A stretch of 64,000 nucleotides of DNA from Jaltomata sinuosa (Eukaryota; Streptophyta; Magnoliopsida; Solanales; Solanaceae). Each line of letters starts with the position of its first letter. Positions within the stretch are counted from its first letter, which is position 1. The notes below the pieces were generated by a model. That model was not told the DNA's origin. It did not search any database and was given only the letters and a program-made list of their open reading frames with translations. Where the stretch lies: contig QJPP01000001.1 in assembly GCA_003996215.1 (NCBI GenBank), forward strand, positions 310,001 through 374,000, read 5' to 3'. Positions 10,660 through 21,040 of this stretch are shown here, piece by piece. Both the position numbers and the translations under genes were made by a program.

Positions 10660-12115
10660 GAGTCGTTATGCAAAATATAACGCACCCCACATATCACGTG
10701 TTCTCATCTCTGAGCTCAGTTTGCCCTCTTTGACTATTTCAATTACATGATGTATTATGATTTGCTTACCTTGATTGGGCTTAGCTGGTACAGGGCGAAA
10801 TTAAAAAATTATCGCTATATTTAGTAAAAAAAAATAAACTCTCGCTATATATGTTTGATAAATGTAGTGTATAAGTTTGTTTGGTTAGGTAATTATCCTA
10901 ACATTAGTTGCCAAGTACTTCGAACTTAGGATGAGGGTTGTTGGTCCATCATTATCATATGTACCATGATTATCAAGTTGAGGTATTACTGCACTGAATG
11001 CCTATAACAAAGTATAATTAGTTTTAAGCATGTAAGAGTTTGAACAAACATAACATATCATCTCATGGCTAAAGTTGGGAATATGGATAATTGGTACATT
11101 GATATAATGAGCACATAATTATATGAACCGTTAAAAGGTAACTTTATACTTTTGAGAATTTTGGTTTCTAGTAACTTACTTCCATGCAGAAGCAAAGAGC
11201 AACCTCATGACGTTGGCTATTATTATTTGAGGCATTTCTTTCAAATATATATATACTGGCACAGATGGTATCTATATTCAAAAGTAACAAAGCAGACGAA
11301 GTTTCTTAGAAATATTAACTGAATTTTTTGTCCTTCATTAAAAGATTTTATGATAGACAAAATGCTATTTACAATTTTTCTTATGTCTAATAATTTGAAA
11401 TAAACTAAAATTTAGCTTATTAAGCAAGAATAAAAGTAGATAAAAGAGAGGAAGAAAAATAACGTATAAAAAAAAGGAAAAAACAAGGATACCAAATGAT
11501 AATGGACTTTATCTTATTCTGCTTCGTTCAGTTTTACTTTAAAATTAATATATACAGTAATAGTTTATCTTGTATAGATCTTTTCTTATTTTTCTAATAT
11601 TTAGGACTTTGAAATTAAAAAGTAGTAATAATTTTCATACTAAAAATAAGGACTTTTGAAACTTGTGGTCTAAAAACAAATTATAGATATTGGTGTGGTT
11701 ATAAATCATCTCATTAAGAGTAAAATAGGCATTCTAAAATTAAATTGTTACTAAACATAGAAATGCATCAATTTTTTTAAAAGTGACTAAAAAAAATGTG
11801 TTATGTAAATTGATTCAGAGAAAATAATAAAACGAAAAATGCTTAAAAGATTGTCGTCGCACAGAAAATTGCAAGGCCTCTTAAAATATAAGAGTTGCAA
11901 AATCTCCCATAAGAATAAATCCTAGTACTTGGCCAAAAGATTATCTCCTTTAATTGCATTTCTATTTCTCAAAAGTCGAATGCCTATAATAGGTACCAAA
12001 TTAACCTACATTCTTGGGGGGGACCAAATCTTGAAGCTGAATTACATCAAAAGGACTTTAATAATATGACTCTCATTTCCATGATATATAGTTTCAAAGT
12101 TGACAATCTAATTTA
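10660..12115. other. Spacer; its right part is the distal promoter duplicate of P450 copy 2
   Basis: No gene was recognised. The part at about 11868-12115 (words TTGCAAGGCCTCTTAAA, GAATAAATCCTA, ATTGCATTTCTATTTCTCAA) is duplicated upstream of P450 copy 3 at about 18735-19165, so it belongs to the amplified unit. Confidence 0.6.
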
Positions 12116-12950
12116 GGGTGGTGTTCGATTTTGTTGCGCGTATTCTTCTCTTTTGATGCCATATCGAATTTTCCAAAAATATATTATGAAGAATTCGACA
12201 TGTATTCGTTGACATTTTTTGAAAAGTTCGAGCAACATAAAAGTTTGGTAAACAGATGTTTTTCAATTTTCTCATGGTTGGTCAAAAATTTTGAAAAATA
12301 TTTTCTCTATAACATTTCATATTGATTGTGTCTTCCTCACCCTCCAGCATACCTCATTTTCACCCCAACCCTCGTAGTCCCCATCCCTACTATCCTACAC
12401 CCCTACTCCACCCCATGTCTTTGTCTAATTATATACAAATATCTTTAGGATAATATTTTTTGCATGTACATCTCGAACACAAGAAAAAAGTTATAAGAAA
12501 TTTACGTATTATTTTCCTTGAAAATATTTTCCATAGTTGTGCTCGGTATGAAAAAAATGTTATTCATGAAAAATGTTATTTGGAAAACAAGTGAGATTCT
12601 TATTTATTTTTCAGTGTTTGGTAAGTAAGCAAAAAATATATTATTTTAAGTCTAAGAGCATTTATATATAATCTAGCAAAACACTATGGGTGAGATGGAG
12701 TGAGAAGTGGGGCTTTGGGGGTGGGATAGCCAAAGGATCGGTGTGGGGGGTGAGAAGAAGATGAACTTGGAATGCCATTTATGGAACTTATTTTTTCTAC
12801 TTTCATTAAAAAGGTCATTTTTCTCATTTTTAAAGAACTTATTTTTTAAAAAAAATATTTTTCAAAAAATTTAATCAATCAAAGATGAAAAAAATAAAAA
12901 ATATTTTTTAGAAAATGTTTTCCTCCGTACCAAACACACCTTAGTCCTTG
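12116..12950. repeat. Insertion between distal and proximal promoter of copy 2
   Basis: The promoter homology to copies 3 and 4 breaks at about 12116 (after AATCTAATTTAGG) and resumes near 12965 (AATGGATTAATTATCTAAGC). The intervening 0.8 kb ends with TTTTCCTCCGTACCAAACAC, a word typical of a common Solanaceae MITE-like repeat, and contains several ATTTTCC and GAAAA blocks in opposed orientation. No coding sequence is visible. Element boundaries are approximate. Confidence 0.5.
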
Positions 12951-13021
12951 GTTTTTATGACATGGTCCCTAATGGATTAATTATCTAAGCACTAGATGGA
13001 CCCCCTTCTACTCCCATGACG

Positions 13022-13029
13022 TATAAAAA
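13022..13029 (+). promoter_or_regulatory. TATA box of P450 copy 2
   Basis: The sequence CCCATGACGTATAAAAATGG matches CCCATGAAGTATAAAAATGA at about 20985-21004, upstream of copy 3. There the ATG lies only about 45 bp away. In copy 2 the distance is about 360 bp because a Stowaway lies between. Confidence 0.6.
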
Positions 13030-13032
13030 TGG

Positions 13033-13346
13033 TACTCCCTCCTTTTTAATTTGTTGGAATTAAACCTATATTTTAAAGTATTTATGTGAATAAAATAAAT
13101 GTGCTTTTTTAGTACTTATTTTTTAGCCAAAAAAATAAAAATAAGTCAAAAGTCATAAGTTAGTCATTTTAAAAAATCTCTTATTTTTTTTGAGACTCTT
13201 TAATTTTAACTTATCCCGTGACATGTTTAAGGTAATAAGATTAGAGGACATTTTTATACTTTTTACATATTTTTAGTTTAAGAACACACGATTCAACTTT
13301 CTTTGACAAGTCAAAAGCACAACATCAAATTGAGACGGAGGAAGTA
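13033..13346. mobile_element. Stowaway-type MITE in the 5' leader of copy 2
   Basis: Bounded by TACTCCCTCCTTTTTAATTT and TTGAGACGGAGGAAGTA with TA at both ends. It lies between the TATA box and ATG of P450 copy 2. The equivalent position of copy 3 lacks it. Confidence 0.85.
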
Positions 13347-13388
13347 TATTATATGCCAAATATGCACAAGGTTACGGCAGTGGTTACC

Positions 13389-16300
13389 ATGGATATTCTA
13401 CATAGCTCCATTATCTCCATAACAGCCACCATTCTCTCACTTGTCTTTTGTGTGTTCGTACTTCATCTTCTGACCAAAAAACTACATGGCAAAAAGAGAT
13501 ACCATCCAATTGGTGGCACTGTTTTCAACCAGCTACTCAACTTCCACAGGTTGCACCATTACATGACTGATGTTGCTGGCAACTACAGGACTTACAGATT
13601 GATTAGCCCTTTCAAGAATAGGATTCGTACTTCTGACCCTGCTAACGTCGAATACATTCTCAAAACAAACTTTAACAACTATGGCAAGGTAAACCATTTT
13701 GATCTTGACATCCCCATTCCCCAATAATGTATTTTTATGTTGTAATTTGATTGTGAAAAGCCCCCGTCTTTAGAATTTTTCGCATTAGTTAGAGTGGTTT
13801 AGAGTCCCACGTTGGTTGCGGAAATGGATTTGGGCAATACTCCCCTCATGAGCTGGCTTTTGGGGTTGAGTTAGATGCGAGTGACATATCTTTACATGGT
13901 ATCGGAGTCAGGTTCATTCCTGTTAGGGCTCCCTGTCCACGCTCTGGTTGGTTCTGGGCGTGAAGGGGGTGTTAGAGTGGATCAGAGTTTCATATTGGTT
14001 GGGAAATGGACCGGCTCAAGCGCTTAGCTTCTGCTAGTGGCGGGGCGGCAAGGCCATGTTGTTCAGTTGGAAGCCTAAGCCAAAAAGGTAAGAACAAAGT
14101 GACGAGCCCCTTTAGAAGATAGGGGTAGCTTTCTTGTGGTAGTAATTGCGAACATCTCTCCTCTTCTCTTAGCGTGCATAGTTTGCTTACATGCCGCCTT
14201 AGGCACATCTCTCTTTCTTACTCGTTGGACTAATTATAGTGAATGAAAGTCAGTCTTTTAGTAAACGTATATAAGAAGCTCTTTAGTGTATAAGCAATTC
14301 TTCAGTTGTCGCACCGAAAGTACGGTGGAGGTTGGTTCTGCTTATATAGACTTGGGCAATACTCTCCTCATGAACTAGCTTTTGGAGCTAAGTTAGGCTC
14401 AAGTGTCATATCTTTACAGCATTCATGACTGAAGTCAAGTGAAGTTGAGAAGCTACCATAATAAAATGATGAACAAGTACTCAATTTGAAATATGAACAC
14501 TGTTACATTAAATGATTCAATGTTTCTTATTTCATGTTGTTGACATTTAACAGTAGGGCTGCAGTTATTGCCTGATAAAAGAGAAGTTCATAAATCTGCA
14601 TATTTTAGTCAGTAGATGTTATAGTAGAACCAAATCTTGGGTAAATTCAAAGTATTTGGAGTTGGGAAATTGGAAACTAGTTGACTTTCCTTCTGGGTGC
14701 AAGGTCAAAGTATCTATGTTCATAGAAGATCTTTCTTCTTCTTTTTATGTTTTGGGTGGGTTTGGGGGTTGGTTTGGGGGTGGGATGGGATGGGTGTAAA
14801 TTGAATATTATTTCCAGCATCTGACTGAATTCCTGAATCTGTCAGTCTTTTAACAAATTACCATGCCTCAACTCCCAAATAAGTTGCAGCCGGCTATATG
14901 GATCTCCCAATAGATGTAACAAAATGGTATAACAATTTTCGGATTGCCAACCTCGAGTTTTTTGAATAATCTGCAGGGATGGTATAATTACAACATCCTA
15001 CAGGACCTGTTAGGGGATGGAATTTTCACACTTGATGGTGATAAGTGGCGGGAGCAGAGGAAGTTGTCGAGCCACCAGTTCTCCACAAGGGTCTTGAGGG
15101 ATTTTAGCAGTGTGGTATTCAGAAAAAATGCAGCAAAGTTTGCCCATATATTGTCTGAAGCTGCCAAATCCAACAAGATAGTTGACATTCAAGTAAGTCC
15201 ACGAATTGACTTCACAGAACGGTGCCTTGTTAATTCTTACCAGACGGGTAATCCTAGTTTTATCGATGCAGGATCTGTTCATGAAAGCAACTCTAGATTC
15301 TGTATTCGGAGTTGCCTTCGGAGTTGAGCTAGACAGCATGTGCGGTTCAAATGAAGAAGGAAAAAAATTTAGCGATGCATTCGACAGTGCAAGTGCAATA
15401 ACAGCTAGGAGATACGTTGATATCTTATGGAAGATTGAAAGAACTCTCAATATCGGATCAGAAGCCAAGTTAAAGGAAAATATAAGAACTGTTGATGTGT
15501 TTGCTTATAAGTTGATCCAGAGAAAAACTGAGCAGATGAGTAAACCAGAAGCTGATTTATCTGTAAGTGAATCGCCTTATAGCTACTACTTTTATTAATT
15601 CAGATATATACTTACACATAATAATCTCTTGCCAGTTGCAGTGGAAGAAAGAAGACATTTTGTCAAGGTTTCTGCAAATAACTGGTACAGATCCAAAGTT
15701 TTTGCGTGATATAATATTGAACTTCATAATAGCAGGCAAAGATACAACAGCAACCACCCTTTCTTGGTTCATATATGTGCTTTGCAAGTACCCTCATGTG
15801 CAGGAAAAAATAGCACACGATATTAAAGAAGCAGTAAATGAGAAAGAAAATGCAACAGACATAACGGATTTTTCTGCTAATGTGAGTGAAGAAGCACTTG
15901 AAAAAATGCAATATCTTCATGCAGCATTGACAGAGACTCTTAGGCTTTATCCTGCAGTTCCAGGGGTAATAAATAACTTCTTTTATCATACAGCGGTGGC
16001 CAAGTAGATGTATGTTTTAAGTTGTTATTTATGTTTTTCTTCTTAAGGCAGGATCCAAAAATATAATTTTCGGATGACACCTTACCAGATGGATTCAGTG
16101 TGAACAAAGGGGACACGGTAACTTACCTACCATATGCAATGGGAAGGATGAGATTTATATGGGGTGATGATGCAGAAGAATATAAACCAGAGAGATGGCT
16201 TGATCGGGATGGTTTCTTCAAGCCAGAGAACCCCTTCAAATTTACAGCTTTCCAGGTTGGTCAATCATCATTTGTTAAAGGCTTGAACACGCGAGTCTAT

Positions 16301-16550
16301 ACTTAATTTGTCTAGTGCCTATATACTGTCACATTAACTAGCTAAGTACATTCTTTTGTTGATAAAACAGGCAGGACCGAGGATTTGCTTGGGGAAGGAA
16401 TTTGCTTATAGTCAGATGAAGATATTCTCTGCTGTGTTGTTACGTTACTTTGTTTTCAAGTTGAGTGATGACAAGAAGACTATCAACTACAGGACAATGA
16501 TTAATCTTCGCATTGATGGGGGATTGCATGTCCGTGTCTTTCATAGATAG
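13389..16550 (+). pseudogene. CYP704C-like cytochrome P450, copy 2 (nonsense in exon 5)
   Basis: Six exons, all phase 0: 13389-13688, 14977-15192, 15272-15562, 15642-15965, 16052-16255 and 16371-16550, encoding 504 codons plus TAG. Start MDILHSSIISITATILSLVF is a membrane anchor and aligns with copies 3 and 4. Motifs: I-helix AGKDTT, K-helix ETLRLYP, KPERW, haem loop FQAGPRICLG. Exon 5 reads DPKI then TAA (16064-16066), where copy 4 has a TGC codon. The predicted product therefore lacks the PERF region and haem cysteine. Exon 5 is a multiple of three, so skipping it restores frame but loses KPERW. Intron 1 is 1.29 kb because a TRIM is inserted. The splice sites are otherwise sound, so the decay looks recent. 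Confidence 0.85.
13782..14423 (+). mobile_element. TRIM retroelement in intron 1 of copy 2
   Basis: LTR 1 spans 13787-13896. It is followed directly by a tRNA-Met primer site (TGGTATCGGAGTC, 13897 on), a short interior, and a purine tract (GTGAAGGGGG) next to LTR 2 (TGTTAGAGTGG, from 13970, ending TCTTTACA at 14418). Flanking GCATT occurs at 13782-13786 and 14419-14423. There is no coding capacity, as expected for a TRIM. LTR 2 is split by about 325 bp of unrelated sequence (about 14012-14336). Confidence 0.85.
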
Positions 16551-17961
16551 GGCAATTAGAAAGAGTTTACATTAATATGTATAATGTATATTAGTATCGG
16601 TCAAATTCTGCCTGAATGTTGTTTATAACATCAATATCCAAAATAAGCCTATCAAATAACATTAACCTGACAATGGAAATAAGGTTTGCTATCTATGGGA
16701 TGTATCATTGTTACACATTCACATTTTCCTTGTTTTACCTTCCTCCCCAAATCTTTTCATGCCATGTCAGTTCGAGATTTTCTGTGGAATAACAACTGCA
16801 CCCCATCCCCTGACCACACCTCAGGAGAATGTGGTAGTAGAATGTCAATTCTGTTCGCTAGCTTCGAAGATAGAACCATGGATAGAAGTTGCATGAACGT
16901 TAACTTACCTCATTGCTGTTTACTGTTCACGAGTAATCAACAGGCATCTGAAAAGCTTCATTTAGAAGTAAAACTAACAGAAGTTCTAACTACTTCAAAG
17001 GAGGGGATAACAATGAAGACATGCAGATGCTAAACTAAGTGACTTAGCATCTAAAATATACCCCCCTGCAGTCATAGAATAACATTACTGCTAGCAAACA
17101 TCAAAAAGTATTTTCTCTTCTGTATCCATAACATTTTTCCTCTTCTGTTTTCTTATAAAAGAGAATATATATTTATAGACGTTGACAAGTATTCGCTTCC
17201 TACAGTTTGGATAATTGTAGAGAATCAAAATTTACATTATTAATGATAAGGAAAATATAAAAAGTTGATATGGATGAAGTTGACTTTTGATTTAAGATCC
17301 TTCAATATACATTACGACTGCCAAGAAACTTGTCATCTTAGAAAGCAATTGTTTGGTGGTGGAGGATAGTGTCATCGGGCAGCAGGTTGCAACCAGTGCT
17401 GGAAAGTGGAATGTAATGTGTGATTCCAGAATTGTCCCAGGTGTATGTATACAAGTGATCCGCCAGGTTCTACACTTCTATTTTTTGAATGATACACTTA
17501 CAAAAATGCATTCATGTGTTAACCTATGTACAATGCATATCAAACAAGGTCTGGAGCATAGTTTCCTGGAGGATAACTGGACAAGTGTCTGGAGCAGAAC
17601 TATCTGTGATAAGAATCGGCAACAAGAAGACTTTTACTGCTCTAGCTACTTGGTTAATCTTTCAATAAACTGCTTCCGGTATAGATCAGCTATGGTACGT
17701 GTTCATGTACTAATTTTTGAGACAAATTTCACTTGAATCCGCTTCACTAGTACTGTTTTCAACTTTCTTCTGAAATAAAGTCTTGACATGAGCAGACATT
17801 CCTGAATTTGTGAAGCTGCGCTTAGAAAGCCTGAATCATGATTTTCTATAAGAGGTAGATTTAGCTGGAGAAGTGCACTTATTTTTTGTCACTGTTACTT
17901 CCTCTAGACTTGCCTCATGTGTCTCATATCCTGATTATCTTGCTGAGTGTGATGTTTGCAG
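16551..17961. other. 3' flank of copy 2, duplicated elsewhere
   Basis: Parts of this flank are shared with other units. About 16795-16880 matches the window start and about 23425-23510. About 17215-17290 (GATAAGGAAAATATA, GATATGGAT, AAGTTGACTTTTGAT) matches about 23995-24045. A 127-codon open frame at 17353-17736 has no recognisable motif. Confidence 0.55.
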
Positions 17962-18064
17962 GGGGACTTAACAGATTCAACTGTTCTGAGAAACATAGGA
18001 GCAGGGCTAAGACATTCTCTTCTTGCTTACAAAAAGTGCATTGCACAGAATCGCAAAGCTTCAG
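17962..18064 (+). pseudogene. Adenylosuccinate lyase exon fragment
   Basis: From 17965 the plus strand reads DLTDSTVLRNIGAGLRHSLL then AYK. This closely matches the conserved plant and bacterial adenylosuccinate lyase segment around DLTDSTVLRN. One extra A in the run after TAC AAA shifts the frame; the next residues SALHRIAKLQ follow in the +1 frame. The fragment is bounded by an acceptor-like TTTGCAG and a donor-like CAG/GTGAGA, so it is a captured genomic exon and not a processed copy. No other exon of the gene was found nearby. The parent enzyme acts in purine synthesis; this fragment is non-functional. Confidence 0.75.
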
Positions 18065-18584
18065 GTGAGAAGTACTACTTGAAATACCATTGTAGTCTTA
18101 ATTATCTTGTGATTGTTTGACTACCTATCTTCTATTGTGCTGAGTGATCGAACGTTCATTTCCTTCAATACAGATTCCCTGCTTAGAAACATTAGGTCCC
18201 ATAAAGTTCGCAGATTCAATAAGAGAGGTAATTATAGCTCAAGGAAACAGTCAAATTACGGATGCGAAAAAACTCACATTTGACATGAAAAAACTGCACC
18301 TGTTGGCTCTATTTGTTGATGTATACAATAGTTACATATACAAGTCATTCTGCATCATACAACTCAGTCTTATGGAATGCAGATTGTACGAATTTTGTTT
18401 TACTTTGTTTCGCAGCCTGTAAAGAAACATTCTTCGTGCTAAGTAAAAAAATAACAAGCTCTTTTGGCCCGTGCTCAGCACAGGCATATTTCCCCTGGCT
18501 CGATAGATAATTTGATAAGCCAATGATTTTTTTTCCCTGTTTTAGAATACAGTTAATCAACACGTTAACTAATGGATTACTATT

Positions 18585-18875
18585 AATTGGACCGGCTTTT
18601 GCTGTTTTCTCCCTACCAAACAGGCTATAAAGCAGATGATACCCTATAAAACACGTTGCACAAACATGGCTTAGAAACATTGTATACTTGAATTTTGACG
18701 GCATAGCAGCTGCCTAACTCACAGGGAACCTAACAACAGAAAATTTGCAAGGCCTCTTAAATTGGATTGGCTTTTTGCTGTTTTATTTTTCTGCCAAACA
18801 GGCTATAAAGCAGATGACACCCTATAAATCACGTTGCACAAACATGGCTTAGAAACATTGGACACTTGACATTTT
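18585..18875 (+). repeat. Tandem duplication, unit about 175 bp
   Basis: The stretch at about 18585-18695 (AACAGGCTATAAAGCAGATG, CACGTTGCACAAACATGGCT) recurs at about 18765-18875 with few changes. No gene was recognised. Confidence 0.8.
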
Positions 18876-19165
18876 AACAGTCTCTTAAAACATATTGCAG
18901 AACCTTCCAGCACCGCTGTGTCCAATCAATAGCCAATAGACCGTCATAGGCAATGCCACCCCTAGCGTAATACCATTAGAATAAATCCTAACACTTGGAC
19001 AAAAGATTGTCCCCTATAATTGCATTTTCTATTTCTCAAAAATCAAATGCCTAACAGTAGTTTAATATGATTAATTAACAATTTCTAACCAAATCTTGAA
19101 GCAAGTCAAAAGGAAACTTTAATATGATTTCTCATTTCCGCAATAGTTTCGAAGTTGATAATCTA
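18735..19165. other. Distal promoter duplicate of P450 copy 3
   Basis: Words such as TTGCAAGGCCTCTTAAA, GAATAAATCCTA and ATTGCATTTTCTATTTCTC correspond to about 11868-12115 upstream of copy 2, marking the amplified unit. Immediately after (19170-19300), the motif CGTTTGGACATG with CATGATTTCAAAT-type words repeats about three times, a short sub-repeat of unknown origin. Confidence 0.6.
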
Positions 19166-19420
19166 ACTTAGTAGGTGTTTGGGATAATGATTTCAAATTA
19201 GCGTTTGGACATGTAATTTGGGATCATGATTTCAAATCAACGTTTGGACATGCGATTTGGGATCATAATTTCAAAAAAGGATGATTTGGAATTTCAAATT
19301 TTTTTAAATGTAAAACTTGACCCATAAGTTATATTTTATAAAAAAAAGACCCATCATTTCAAATTCCAAATGTTCGGCGTTAAGAGATTGTCTGTACTGT
19401 ATGAAAAGATTATATTAAAA

Positions 19421-20656
19421 ACGGAGAATGGCCTAAATTACCCTTCAAGTATTGGAAATGGTACAAATATACTCTCCTTCCACCTTTGGGCTCTAAAATA
19501 ACCTTCTTATCCACCTTTAGGTTCTAAAATACCCTTTGCAGCCACCTTTGGGCCCTATTTTGCCATTTTCCTTGACATATCCCTTATGAAAAATATTAGG
19601 ATTTTTATTTAATATGTAACATCATTTTATTTTTTGAAATTTTAATTAATCAAAACCTATTAACCCACAAACCCAATTCAGATACTGGATTTAGCTCCTC
19701 TACATTTCTCATCTCTCACTTTTTCTCAAGTTCTTATTTAGATTAGAGACATAAGCCACAGATTTAAATTAATGGCTGAGATATAGTAAATTAAAAATGT
19801 CTTAACTATGATTAAAATAATTAATTACTTTCATATATTTACTTTTAAAATATTATTTTAATCTCATAATTTTAGTGGCACAAGATATTTTTTCTAAATA
19901 TAAAAAAAATATTCTTACTTGCCTTGAGTAAATTTTGTTCTGCATCATTTTTATTTTTATTTTTTTGCTACTATTTTTTCACTCAAATTATTTTTAGCCT
20001 AATTTTGAATGTTGGAAAGGAATTCCAATGTTGGAAGAGAAGTCCTCCCGCTTTAGAAAAAATTACTACTAGAATTTAGTATAACTTTTTTCTTATATTG
20101 TAAATAATATAGCAATCAGATATTTGAATATTTGATAAATTAAATAATAATATAATTAAAAATAAATTTAATGGCTAGAATTGTGGGATTACCTTATATT
20201 TTAGAGCAAATATATAAAATATCTATTATTCTAATCATGGTTAAGGCTTATCATTAATTGACTAAATCTCAACCATTAATTTAGATTTATGACATGTGTC
20301 TCATCTGAATAAGAACTTGAAAAAATGGAGAGATGAGAAATGGAGATGAGCCAAATCTGGGATCCGAATTGGGTTTGTAAGTTAATAGGCTTTGATTAAT
20401 TAAAAATTCAACTAATAAAATACTGTTACATATTAAATGAAAATCTTTATCATTTTTTCTAAAGAATCTTTTAAGGGAAATGATAAAATAGAGCTCAAAG
20501 ATGGATAAAAAGGGTATTTAAGAGCCCAAAGGTGGATGAGAAGGGTATTTAAGAGCCCAAAGGTGGATGAAAAGGGCATTTTAAAGCCCAAAGGTGGAAG
20601 AAGGGTATATTTGTACCAATTCCAATACTTGAAGGGTATTTTAGGCTCTTCTCCGT
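19421..20656. mobile_element. 1.24-kb element with long inverted ends, ATTAAAA target repeat
   Basis: The left end starts ACGGAGAATGGCCTAAATTA. The right end is its imperfect complement, ending TAGGCTCTTCTCCGT. Similarity between the ends extends about 150-200 bp and includes tandem units built on CCCAAAGGTGGATGA. ATTAAAA flanks both sides (19414-19420 and 20657-20663). There is no transposase frame. Long TIRs suggest a Mutator-like or foldback MITE, but the 7-bp duplication does not settle the superfamily. Confidence 0.8.
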
Positions 20657-20710
20657 ATTAAAAAATAGCTAATTACTACTATTGTTGACTAGTGGATCTG
20701 TATAAAGTTA

Positions 20711-20912
20711 TGGTATCAGAACCAGGTTCATTCCCGTTTGGACTCCTGGTCCACGCTCCAGTTGGCCCTAGGCGTGAAGGGGGTGTTAAGTGGGTAAAAG
20801 TCCCACATTGGTTGGGGAATGGACTGGTGGTTTGCTTATATGGACTTGGGCAATCCTCCCCTCATGAGCTAGCTTTTGGGGTTGAGTTAGGCCTAGGTGC
20901 CATATCTTTACA
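20711..20912 (+). mobile_element. TRIM fragment upstream of copy 3
   Basis: The primer site TGGTATCAGAACC (20711 on), the interior, GTGAAGGGGG and one LTR (20784-20912, ending CATATCTTTACA) match the TRIM in intron 1 of copy 2. The 5' LTR is missing. Its end lies about 130 bp before the ATG of copy 3. Confidence 0.75.
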
Positions 20913-21040
20913 TGAGTAAAAATACAACTTAAGAAATCCTAGTTATGTTCAAATTATCTAAGCATTAGATGGAATACCTTCTACTCCCATGAAGTATAAA
21001 AATGATGCATTATAAGCCAAATATGAAGGACATGTTTTCC

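Noticed and set aside
17353..17736. 127-codon plus-strand open frame downstream of copy 2
   Set aside because: No recognisable domain or supporting splice context. It may belong to the captured material around the lyase exon, but I cannot support a gene.
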